The notes under the pieces are model-generated. The model was not told the origin of the DNA and made no database searches. It worked only from the letters and a program-made list of their open reading frames with translations. The position numbers and the translations under genes were made by a program. This document shows, in pieces, positions 25,294 to 33,106 of a DNA stretch of 64,000 nt (positions within the stretch are counted from its first letter, which is position 1; each line of letters starts with the position of its first letter). Source of the DNA: a bacterium (GTDB lineage Bacteria > Chloroflexota > Anaerolineae > Caldilineales > Caldilineaceae); NCBI GenBank assembly GCA_016124945.1, contig WGMT01000047.1, forward strand, positions 1 through 64,000. Reading direction: 5' to 3'.

Positions 25294-27067
25294 CCGTCAA
25301 CCCCAGGTGTTGCGCTAAGAAGGACAGTCGCTCTGCCGCCCAGTTGAGCCATGCCTCGTGAACGGTTGGCGCGCCGTGACCGCTGCCGGGGTGGACGCGC
25401 AGACGAATCGACACGTCACCAGCCTGCGCTTCGGACAGGGCGCGGGCAAAGGAGAGGCTGTGGTCCGCCCCCACCCGTGGATCATGTTCGTGGGTGACGA
25501 TTAGCGTCGGCGGATAGGATTGTCCTGGTTGGATGTTGTGTAGAGGCGAGTAGGCCGCCACGGTGGCCCGCTGCACAGGATCGTCAGGGTTGCCGTACTC
25601 GGGGAGCCATTGGCGTCCTTGGCCGAGGTGGGGATAGCGCAGCATGTCGAGCAGCCCCGATTCGATGACCACCGCGCCGAAAAGATCGGGCGCTTGAATG
25701 AGGCAGGCGGCGGCGGTAAGACCACCGTTGCTCACGCCCCACAATCCCAACCGCGCCGGGCTGGTGATCTCCTGCGTCGTGAGTCGGCGCGCCACAGAAA
25801 GCACATCGTCGAAGGTGCGCTGTTTGTGTGCGCCCACCGCCGCTTGATGGAAGGTCGCGCCCATCTCGCCGCCACCCCGCGCACAGACAGAGACATAGAC
25901 GCCGCCTAGCTCCAGCCACGCAAGGACATCGACGGAAAAGCGCGGCGTCAGCGTATGCCCCAATCCCCCGTAGGCAGTGAGCAGGGTCGGACAATTGCGC
26001 AGCGGCAGATCTCGTCGGTGGACAAGGAAAAACGGAATCGTTGCGCCATCTGCACCGAGGACGGTGTGGGCGTGGGTAACGAAGTCCGCCGGATCAAAGG
26101 GAAGATCGGCGATGTCTTCGAGCAGTTGTGAGGCGAAATCGCCGACGCGCCAACGGTAGATCTGGGGTGGACGGGCGAAGTCGGTGTAGGCGAAGTGAAG
26201 GGGGGATTGCGAATTGCGAATTGCGGAATGGCGAATTGTGGAATTGTGTACAGGATCGCTCGACGTCTCCAGCGACGATTCAAGCCAATCCACTGTGCCC
26301 AGGCCGGGCAGAGGAATTGTCACAGTCGGCGCGTTGTGGGCGTTGAACCAGCGTAGTTCGGCGTGTCCTTGACGCAGATGGCTGCAAGCCCAGCCTGTCC
26401 CCAACGGCGCGGCGTCGAGGAGGGGCAGATCCTGTTCGGGCAAGATGACGGCCCGCGCACCGGTGACCAGATCCACGGCAATCAGACGTCCGTTGGGTGC
26501 ATCCGGCTCTACCACGCGCAGGATAAGCTGATCCGCTTGCCAGTGGACAACGTCATAACGTCCGGTGAAGCGGTCGATCAGGGTGATTTCGTGCGCCGAA
26601 TCGACAACGCCAGGGGCATTCAATGGCAACAGCGAGAGCCGGTTGGCGGCGTTGCCGTTGAGGATCGCCACTGCCAGCCAGCGTCCGTCGGGGCTGACGT
26701 GGGGCTGGTAGAACCAGTCGGGGTGTTCGGCGCGGTAGAAGACGCAGTGATCCTGGCGCTGATCTGTGCCGACGGCGTGAAAGTAGAGTCCGTGGCTGTC
26801 GGAAAAGGGGAGCAGGCGATCGTAGAAAAAGCCGGCGCCGTCCGGCGTCCATGCGATGCCGCTGGGGTAGGTGTCGCGCAGATGGTCCATGGGCGGGGGA
26901 TCCGGCGTCGCATAGGCGGACTGGATCTCCCAGGTCAGCAGATCGGTGGACGTGTGCCCGTGAGCGGTGGCCGTCCACTGCCCATCGGGGCTGGGGACGG
27001 TGTGCTCCGGCGCAAATGTTGGGGTCAATTGGGCGAGGCGGCGGTGAAACCAGGTTTCGTGTGACAT
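25283..27067 (-). CDS. S9-family prolyl oligopeptidase, candidate leader protease
   Basis: A 594-residue two-domain serine peptidase. Residues about 1-350 form the beta-propeller (SPDGQWTA, SPDGRWLA). Residues about 350-594 form the alpha/beta hydrolase with nucleophile GVSNGG (about Ser445), Asp in HEHDPRVG (about 529) and His in GSGHG (about 562). Stretches ARGGGEMG and YGGLGHTL are typical of oligopeptidase B/prolyl oligopeptidase. No signal peptide, so it is cytoplasmic. It overlaps lanM by 11 nt. Prolyl oligopeptidases remove leaders in some class III lanthipeptide pathways, and the RTLRP core start offers a Pro. A role in maturation is inferred. A short insert (about residues 272-287) is translated from a gaattgc repeat. 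Confidence 0.88.
   Translation of the reverse strand: MSHETWFHRRLAQLTPTFAPEHTVPSPDGQWTATAHGHTSTDLLTWEIQSAYATPDPPPMDHLRDTYPSGIAWTPDGAGFFYDRLLPFSDSHGLYFHAVGTDQRQDHCVFYRAEHPDWFYQPHVSPDGRWLAVAILNGNAANRLSLLPLNAPGVVDSAHEITLIDRFTGRYDVVHWQADQLILRVVEPDAPNGRLIAVDLVTGARAVILPEQDLPLLDAAPLGTGWACSHLRQGHAELRWFNAHNAPTVTIPLPGLGTVDWLESSLETSSDPVHNSTIRHSAIRNSQSPLHFAYTDFARPPQIYRWRVGDFASQLLEDIADLPFDPADFVTHAHTVLGADGATIPFFLVHRRDLPLRNCPTLLTAYGGLGHTLTPRFSVDVLAWLELGGVYVSVCARGGGEMGATFHQAAVGAHKQRTFDDVLSVARRLTTQEITSPARLGLWGVSNGGLTAAACLIQAPDLFGAVVIESGLLDMLRYPHLGQGRQWLPEYGNPDDPVQRATVAAYSPLHNIQPGQSYPPTLIVTHEHDPRVGADHSLSFARALSEAQAGDVSIRLRVHPGSGHGAPTVHEAWLNWAAERLSFLAQHLGLTDEQ
26205..26250. repeat. Short gaattgcg-type repeat inside the peptidase gene
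   Basis: Near-tandem copies of gcgaattg/cggaatgg occur in frame and encode a polar loop (HNSTIRHSAIRNS) in the propeller domain. It is another case of an intergenic repeat captured in this operon. Confidence 0.7.
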
Positions 27068-27077
27068 CGTGATGCTT

Positions 27078-27083
27078 GTTATA
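27078..27083 (-). promoter_or_regulatory. Possible -10 box of the peptidase-lanM operon
   Basis: TATAAC on the minus strand ends 10 nt before the ATG at 27067. Transcription would start almost at the start codon, and no Shine-Dalgarno sequence is seen, so the message may be leaderless. Confidence 0.4.
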
Positions 27084-27123
27084 CCGCATCAACGGAAATC
27101 TGTACATTGGGGGAAGAGATTGA

Positions 27124-27168
27124 GCGATTAGGCGATTGAGGGAGTCAGCCCCCTAATCGCCTAATCGC
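27124..27168. repeat. Inverted repeat of gcgattagg type
   Basis: Left arm 27124-27142 (gcgattaggcgattgaggg) and right arm 27151-27168 pair with one bulge. It is an intergenic family also seen in looser form at 15690-15730 and 31305-31365. It may serve as a terminator between the decayed regulator and the peptidase. Confidence 0.75.
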
Positions 27169-27202
27169 CCCGTCTTACCTATCCAAGTACTTCAGAGACA
27201 CG

Positions 27203-29165
27203 CTACTGTTGACAGCTGGTAATCGCGTCCTGCCAACCGGTACCGGCTTCAACAGCGGACACAAAACATTGTATTGTGCTCTCTGCATTGGTGGTGCCTC
27301 GACACAGGTTGATCGCATTATTCCAGCCCCACTGAGTGCCTCCACCATAATTAACGCCGCCAAACATTACTTGTTCAAAACAGAGAGCCGGCTCAACAGA
27401 CGATTCCGCACCGCTGCATAGGTCATTCACATTCGCAGGATCCCAGGAAGTCGTCCCCTCGTAATTCCAGACGATTTGGCCTTGAACTGCATCAAAACAG
27501 ACAGTGGATTCTGTATCGCTCGGTACTGATTCCTGAGCCACTTCTTTGGCAGGCGTGACTGGCCCAGCCATGGCCCCGGCGCTCTGCAATCCCTGCGCCG
27601 CATTCTCCGCCGCAGGAGCAGCTTGACCTCGTTGGAAGTAGTTCTTGGCCAGGTTGGTGTAGATTTCGCCCTGTGAAGTGCGATTGCCGTTGGCCGTTGC
27701 CAGATCGAGTGCAATCTGTAGATAGTGGTAGGCGCTCAGATAGTCGGCCTGCTCGGTGGCGAGGATGCTGAGGTTGTTGAGCTGCAACGACTGTAAATGA
27801 CGGTTGTCGATCTGGTTGCACAGGACGAGCGCCTGCTCCATCGCCTGTTGCGCGTTGGGCAGGTCGCCCTGGTGATAGTAAACAAGCGCCATGCTGTTGA
27901 GGCTGTTGCTCAGGATCTGTGCGTTGTTGTCCATACGCCAGGCATCGCACGCCTGCCGCAGGTGATCGAGTGCCACCTTGTAGCGGCTCTGGATGTCGTT
28001 GACAATGCCCAGGTGGTGGTGGCACCAGCCGATGATCAGTGTAGACTCAATGTCGTGGCCGATGCGCAGGGCGTGCGCAAACCGTTCTGTGGCCACATCG
28101 TACTCGCCCAACCGCCACAATGATTCGCCCCACAAGATGTGTCCCATCGCTTCGGCCCATTGATCGTGTGTGTGGGCGACAGTTTGCAACGCGACTTGGA
28201 CGGTTTCGATGACGGGGCGATAGCGGCCCAGTCGATTTAGGAAGCGAACGCGCTCCAATTCGGCGTTAGTTGCCAAGGCTGCACCGTCTGCGCCCCAAGT
28301 GGACGCAGCCTCGACGACACCCTGCATGGCGGTTTCTGCTTCGTGTGAGAGTCCGCGCAGTTGGTAGTAGATGGAAAGCGGTGTCAACGCGGCGGTCAGC
28401 GGTTCGATCAGCCACTGCGCCTGCCCAGTGCGCCAGGCTGCGCGCAGGTTGTCGATCTCCACTTCGAGCGCCGTGAGCTCGGCTTCGGGTTCGGTGTCCA
28501 ATTCGGTGCGCAGCAGCGCCACACATTCTTCGTATTGGGCCACGGCCACGGCTCTGTTGCCTGTTTTGAGCAGGAACTGGATCAGCAACTTGTGGGCTGC
28601 CTCGTCCAGCCGATCCACTTGGAGCCAATGCCGGGCCACATCAACGCCCTGATCCACCTCACCCGCGGAGAGCAGATAGTCGCCCAAATCTCGGTAGGCG
28701 GCGACGACGCGGCTGTGGTTCTGCTCGCGTACGGTCAACGCCCACTGGTCAAAGGCGGGTGCGTCCGGCAGATGAAAGTCGGCCAGAAAGTCGCCCTTGT
28801 ACGCGGCCAGCAGTTGCGTGAGGTCCGCGACCTTTTCGGCGGAATCGACGTGATCCAGCGCGGTCAAAGACGCCGTCAACCGCGCCGAATCAGCCCGCGC
28901 CAGATTCTCCGGCGTCAACGCCAGCGTTTAGCGTGTGACGATCAGTTCGTCTTCGCCCGCCTGTTTGCGCAGCCGCGTGAGAACGGTGCGCAGGTTCGAG
29001 CGCGCCTGTTCAGGTAACCGATCTTCCCACAGGAATTCGGCCATAAAATCCCGCGATTGGGGCTGCCCGGTGTGGGCCAGGTAGACGAGCAGCGCCATTT
29101 CTTTTGGGCTGCGAAACGGGCCGAGGGCGACGTCGTCTTTCGTCACCACCACCGACCTGTCAATG
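27203..29165 (-). pseudogene. BTAD regulator 3, split by an in-frame stop, with Cys-repeat tail
   Basis: The upstream part (ending at 28928) encodes the winged helix (FRSPKEMALLVYLAHTG, LWEDRLPEQARSNLRTVL). It stops at TAA after ELIVTR. The same frame continues at once as BTAD (residues to about 150) and TPR-like helices to 27203. The NB-ARC domain of the two intact regulators is absent. The 5' end runs into the histidine kinase gene, so the true N-terminus is missing too. The C-terminal 100 residues are unlike the family: three units of about 35 residues, each with a C-F and an LC/SC pair (TVCFDAV...DLCSG, ALCFEQV...NLCRG, IQCFVSA...TSC). Read-through or a separate BTAD-TPR protein from 28918 (TTG) is possible. 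Confidence 0.7.
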
Positions 29166-29168
29166 CCA

Positions 29169-30560
29169 CTACGCTTTGGGTAAGCACACCCGAAAGAGGC
29201 TCCCTTTGCCGATCCCCGCGCTTTGCACTTCAATTCGTCCGCCGTGGGCTTCGACCAGAGCACGGGCGATGGCCAACCCCAGGCCGGCGCCGCCGGCGTC
29301 GCGGCTGCGGGCTTTGTCTACGCGGTAGAAGCGCTCGAAGACACGGCCGATCTGCGCCGGATCGATGCCGTCTCCGCTGTCGGTGACGGAGAGCACCACT
29401 TCGCCGTCTGTTTCGTCTGTTTTCACAACCACGGTGCCTTCTGCCGGGGTGTGGCGGATGGCGTTGGTGAGCAGGTTTTGCAGCACCTGGTTCAAGCGCC
29501 ACCGGTCGCCGTTGACGTAGACAGGCCCGTCGTCGGTGATGGTGGTTAAGTGGACGCCTGCATCTTCGGCGGCGGCGGTGAAGAAGGCCGTGGTTTCGGT
29601 AGCCATCTCGGCCAGGTCAAAGCGCAGGCGCTGGAGTGGAAGCTGGTTGGCCTCGGCCTGGGCCAGCGTATGCAGATCCTCTACCAGCCGGTGCAGGTGA
29701 CGTGTTTGATCGTAGAGGCGGGCGATTTCGCCTGCTTCGAGGGGGTAGACGCCGTCGAGCATGGCGCGCAGGTTGCCTTGTAGTACGGTCAACGGCGTGC
29801 GCAATTCGTGGGCGATGTCGGCCAGCATGTTCTGGCGCAGCGTTTCGGCGGATTCCAGCGCCGCTGCCATTTCGTTGAACGATTGGGCCACGGCGCGCAA
29901 TTCCTCGCTCCCGTTTTCCGAGACACGGTAGGTCCAATCCCCGGCACCGATGGCGTTTGCCGCCGTCGCCAGCCGAGCTAGCGGCGCGGTCAACCCGCGG
30001 CTTACGGCAATCCCAAAAATCAACCCTAGAACCGCGCCCAACCCCGATACGCCCAACAGAAATCGGCTGAACTCACGCAACAATCCTGGCACGCCGTTTT
30101 GCGCAAAGGGAGGCAGCAACACATCGATCAAGGGGCGATCTTCACTGGTCGAGGGGACCATCACCGCCAGTTGGCCCACCTGCACCCCGTCGACGGTGAT
30201 GGGCGTGGTTAACACCGGCTGCGACGGCGGCGGCACTTCGTTGTTGTCCAGTTCCCCGGTATAGAGGACGTTTCCTTGGTTGCTGAGGATGGCAAAATGG
30301 GCACTTCGCGTGGCCGGGCCGTAGACAAGCATGGCATCGGCCCCCATCAGCAAGAGTTCCACACCGTCCCACTCTCCTTGGGCGCGGTAGTAGGCGGCGA
30401 CCAGATCGCGCAGCCCGTTAGGCTGTTCCAGTTCTTCTGCAATGTAAGTTTGAATGCGCTGCGTGCTGACCAGGCTGGTGGCAGTAAAGACAACTGTGCT
30501 GAACGCCAGCACCACAATGGCGGCAAAGGCCAAGCTTAAGCGAACCCAGAGCCGGTTCAT
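29169..30560 (-). CDS. Sensor histidine kinase (BaeS/ResE type)
   Basis: A 463-residue membrane kinase. TM1 is at about 9-31 and TM2 at about 175-195, enclosing an extracytoplasmic sensor of about 140 residues. HAMP follows (about 190-245), then HisKA with the phosphorylated His in DIAHELRTPL (about 253) and HATPase with NAIRHTP, DSGDGIDP and GAGLGLAIA. Its start overlaps the response regulator stop by 4 nt, so the two form a standard two-component pair. The stimulus is unknown. Confidence 0.93.
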   Translation of the reverse strand: MNRLWVRLSLAFAAIVVLAFSTVVFTATSLVSTQRIQTYIAEELEQPNGLRDLVAAYYRAQGEWDGVELLLMGADAMLVYGPATRSAHFAILSNQGNVLYTGELDNNEVPPPSQPVLTTPITVDGVQVGQLAVMVPSTSEDRPLIDVLLPPFAQNGVPGLLREFSRFLLGVSGLGAVLGLIFGIAVSRGLTAPLARLATAANAIGAGDWTYRVSENGSEELRAVAQSFNEMAAALESAETLRQNMLADIAHELRTPLTVLQGNLRAMLDGVYPLEAGEIARLYDQTRHLHRLVEDLHTLAQAEANQLPLQRLRFDLAEMATETTAFFTAAAEDAGVHLTTITDDGPVYVNGDRWRLNQVLQNLLTNAIRHTPAEGTVVVKTDETDGEVVLSVTDSGDGIDPAQIGRVFERFYRVDKARSRDAGGAGLGLAIARALVEAHGGRIEVQSAGIGKGSLFRVCLPKA

Positions 30561-31252
30561 TCTGCCTCCTCGCTCAGGCGATAGCCGACGCCGTAGACGG
30601 TTTGGATGTAGCGCGGCGTGCGGGGATCGTCTTCGATCTTGCGGCGCAGGTTCTTGATGTGGCTGTCGAGGGTGCGATCCATGCCGTCGTAGGCGTAGCC
30701 CAACGCCTGCTCCACCAGTTCCTCGCGGGTGAAGACGTAGCCAGGCGCACGCATCAACGTCTGTAACAGGCTGAACTCGGTGGGTGTCAGCTCCACCGGC
30801 TGCTCGTCTACGGTGACGGCACGTCGATCTGGATCAAGTTTGATTGGGCCGACCGCTAACAATGTGTCGGCGACGGTGCGACGGTTGCGGCGCAGCATGG
30901 CGCGCACCCGCGCCACCACCTCGCGCGGGTTAAACGGTTTGGTCACGTAATCATCGGCCCCCAATTCCAGCCCCAGGATCTTGTCCACGTCTTCGATGCG
31001 GGCCGTGAGCATGATGATGGGTGTATCGGCCAGTTTGGCGTCGGCGCGGATGGTGCGGGTCAACTCCCAGCCGTCGCGGTCGGGCAGCATCAGATCGAGT
31101 AGCAGCAGATCAGGGCGTTCACGGCGCAGGGCGTAGAGCGCGTCCTCGCCGTTGTGGGCCACAATCACGCGGAACTGCGCCTGCTCCAGGTAACTACGCA
31201 GCAGGCGCACAATCTCGCGGTCGTCATCGATTACCAAAATCTGTTCGTTCAT
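30557..31252 (-). CDS. OmpR-family response regulator
   Basis: A 231-residue regulator starting at 31252 (MNEQILVIDDDREI). The receiver domain has the acidic pair DDD (8-10), phospho-acceptor Asp in LLDLMLPDRDG (about 52), MLTARIED and K in VTKPFNP (about 102). A winged-helix C-terminal domain follows (LTPTEFSLLQTLM, IKNLRRKIEDDPRTPRYIQTVYGVGYRL). An in-frame upstream ATG at 31303 exists, but the extension is Pro-rich and unlike the family. It is paired with the kinase at 29169-30560 and could act on the exported protein gene next to it. Confidence 0.93.
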   Translation of the reverse strand: MNEQILVIDDDREIVRLLRSYLEQAQFRVIVAHNGEDALYALRRERPDLLLLDLMLPDRDGWELTRTIRADAKLADTPIIMLTARIEDVDKILGLELGADDYVTKPFNPREVVARVRAMLRRNRRTVADTLLAVGPIKLDPDRRAVTVDEQPVELTPTEFSLLQTLMRAPGYVFTREELVEQALGYAYDGMDRTLDSHIKNLRRKIEDDPRTPRYIQTVYGVGYRLSEEAE

Positions 31253-31368
31253 GGGCGGCACCGGGGCAGAGGATGGTGGGTTGGCGTTTGGGATAGTATA
31301 CATGAGAAGGGAGATCGGGAGATTAGGCGATTCCTAATCCCCCAATCCCCTAATCTCTCAATTTCTTC

Positions 31369-32229
31369 CTACTCAATCGTCAGCGCATAGAAGCCCGTCG
31401 CCGCGCCTGTGGCTTCGACGGTGACCACGTACTCGCCGGCCTGGTTGAAGCTACCTGACCAGGTGAGGACGCTGTCTTTTTCGGCGGAGCCACGGCCCAC
31501 GGGGTCCACATCTTCACCGCGGCTGTGTTCGGCCCACTGGGCGGGCGTCCACACGGCGAAGGAGACAGTGTCGGTGGGTGAGACTTCCATCTTCAGCGTC
31601 ACCTGCTCGTTGTCGCCGACGTAGGCGAAGGTGTAGGTGGCCGGGTTCTGGCTGTTGATGGAGCGCCATTGGCCGTCAATCTCGGTTGTCTGTCCGGCAA
31701 GCGTGTTATTTTGTTCGACCTCTGCCTGCGGCGCGGTGCTGCCTGTCGTTGTGGTTTCCGTCACCGTTTCCATTTCGGCGGTGGGCGCTGGGAAGGAGAC
31801 ATCGTCGCCGCTGATGCGCAGTTGGTAATTGCTGCTGCCACTGCCTTGCTTCACAAGCACGTAGTAGTTGCCCGACTGCACGAAGCTGCCGTTCCACACC
31901 AGATCGGCGTTTACATAGTCGTTGCTGCTGCCGCTCCCCACCGCATCAACCTCTTCGCCGTTGGCCCAGCGCCGAATCTGCTCAGCCGTCCACACCTCGA
32001 AGGTGGCGCTGCCGTCCACGTCCATTTCGATTTGGATGGCCTCACCGTCGCCCTCGTCGCGGAAGGCGTACCAATGCCATTCACCGCTGTCGATGGTCAC
32101 TGAACCTTGTGCAGGCGAAGTAGCGTCGTCGGGTCCGTTGCCGGCGGCGGAGGACGGCGTCACAGCCAGGACCATCAACAGGAGCGCGCTGAGCACGGTC
32201 AATGAGAATTTTCGAGAAACTGCAAACAT
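31369..32229 (-). CDS. Secreted protein with two PPC-like beta domains
   Basis: A 286-residue protein with a clear signal peptide (LTVLSALLLMVLAVTPSSAA). Two homologous beta-sandwich modules (about 38-140 and 185-286) share WHWYAFRDEGD/WRSINSQNPATYTF, FEVWTAEQIRRWANGE/FAVWTPAQWAEHSRGE and NGSFVQSGNYYVLVK/SGSFNQAGEYVVTVE. This resembles bacterial pre-peptidase C-terminal domains. A Thr-rich linker joins them. There is no enzyme part, so it is probably a surface binding protein. It lies next to the two-component system. Confidence 0.8.
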   Translation of the reverse strand: MFAVSRKFSLTVLSALLLMVLAVTPSSAAGNGPDDATSPAQGSVTIDSGEWHWYAFRDEGDGEAIQIEMDVDGSATFEVWTAEQIRRWANGEEVDAVGSGSSNDYVNADLVWNGSFVQSGNYYVLVKQGSGSSNYQLRISGDDVSFPAPTAEMETVTETTTTGSTAPQAEVEQNNTLAGQTTEIDGQWRSINSQNPATYTFAYVGDNEQVTLKMEVSPTDTVSFAVWTPAQWAEHSRGEDVDPVGRGSAEKDSVLTWSGSFNQAGEYVVTVEATGAATGFYALTIE

Positions 32230-32355
32230 AGGAAAGCCCTTTCTACACTGAAAATTGTTACCAAGAGTTGGTGTTTAGCCAGTCACTTCGTCGATGACTG
32301 CGCTCACTTGAGCCTCTTCAGTGTAGCGGGCGAATCTGTAGAACTTGTGCAGACC

Positions 32356-33096
32356 CTATAGGGATTCGGTGCAGATTTGGTTGTGGTTTCGCAACCTATA
32401 TTTCCCCACCAGATACTTTTGGCGTTGTTCCTCAGGAAATTTCTCAATGGCATAGCGCAGCATGGTGCGCGGCATCGTTTGATAAGTTTTGGCGAGGAAG
32501 GCTTCTTCTACAGCCAGATCGCGGTTGCCCACTTCGCGCAACATCCACCCCACGGCCTTGTGGATCAAGTCCTCGCCGTCGTCGAGCAGCAGACGGGCCA
32601 GGCGCAGGGTATCGTCGAACTGTCCTTGCCGGATGAAGTGCTGGGTGGACATGATGGCAATGCGTCGCTCCCACAGCGATGTAGATTGGGCCAATTCGTC
32701 GAGGATGGACCGGGGCTTGTCGGCGAGGAACGCGCCCACGATCTGCGGCGCAGAGCTGTCCACCAGATCCCAGTTGTTGATGTGAGCCGTGTTGCGCAGA
32801 TAAAGATCGTAGAACGCATGGTGATCGGCCTGTTTGCGCCCAAACTGCCGCACCAGGATCAAGAGCGCGGTCAACCGGTCTTCGTGGAAGGGAGAATGGA
32901 GCAGCCGCTCTGCTTCGTCCAGAGAAACCTTGTCGAAACGACGCGCCACCGTCCGCAGCACGGGGACGCGAATGCCGCGGAATTGGTCCCCTTCCCCATA
33001 CTCGCCAGGACCGGTCTTGAAGAACCGCTGTGAATGGGCGGCGATGGTCGGATCAGCCAGTTCTGCTAACGCTTGCTGGATGGTTTCGGCGTTCAT
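32356..33096 (-). CDS. DNA alkylation repair protein, AlkD-like
   Basis: A 246-residue HEAT-like repeat protein starting at 33096 behind GGGGGGA. AlkD-family signatures are present: FRGIRVPVLR, NNWDLVDSSAPQIVG (the DNA-binding Trp-Asp pair), LWERRIAIMST and LIHKAVGWMLREVGNRD. AlkD proteins excise bulky alkylated bases. The gene follows the GH13 gene by 10 nt on the same strand. Confidence 0.9.
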   Translation of the reverse strand: MNAETIQQALAELADPTIAAHSQRFFKTGPGEYGEGDQFRGIRVPVLRTVARRFDKVSLDEAERLLHSPFHEDRLTALLILVRQFGRKQADHHAFYDLYLRNTAHINNWDLVDSSAPQIVGAFLADKPRSILDELAQSTSLWERRIAIMSTQHFIRQGQFDDTLRLARLLLDDGEDLIHKAVGWMLREVGNRDLAVEEAFLAKTYQTMPRTMLRYAIEKFPEEQRQKYLVGKYRLRNHNQICTESL

Positions 33097-33106
33097 GATT
33101 TCCCCC

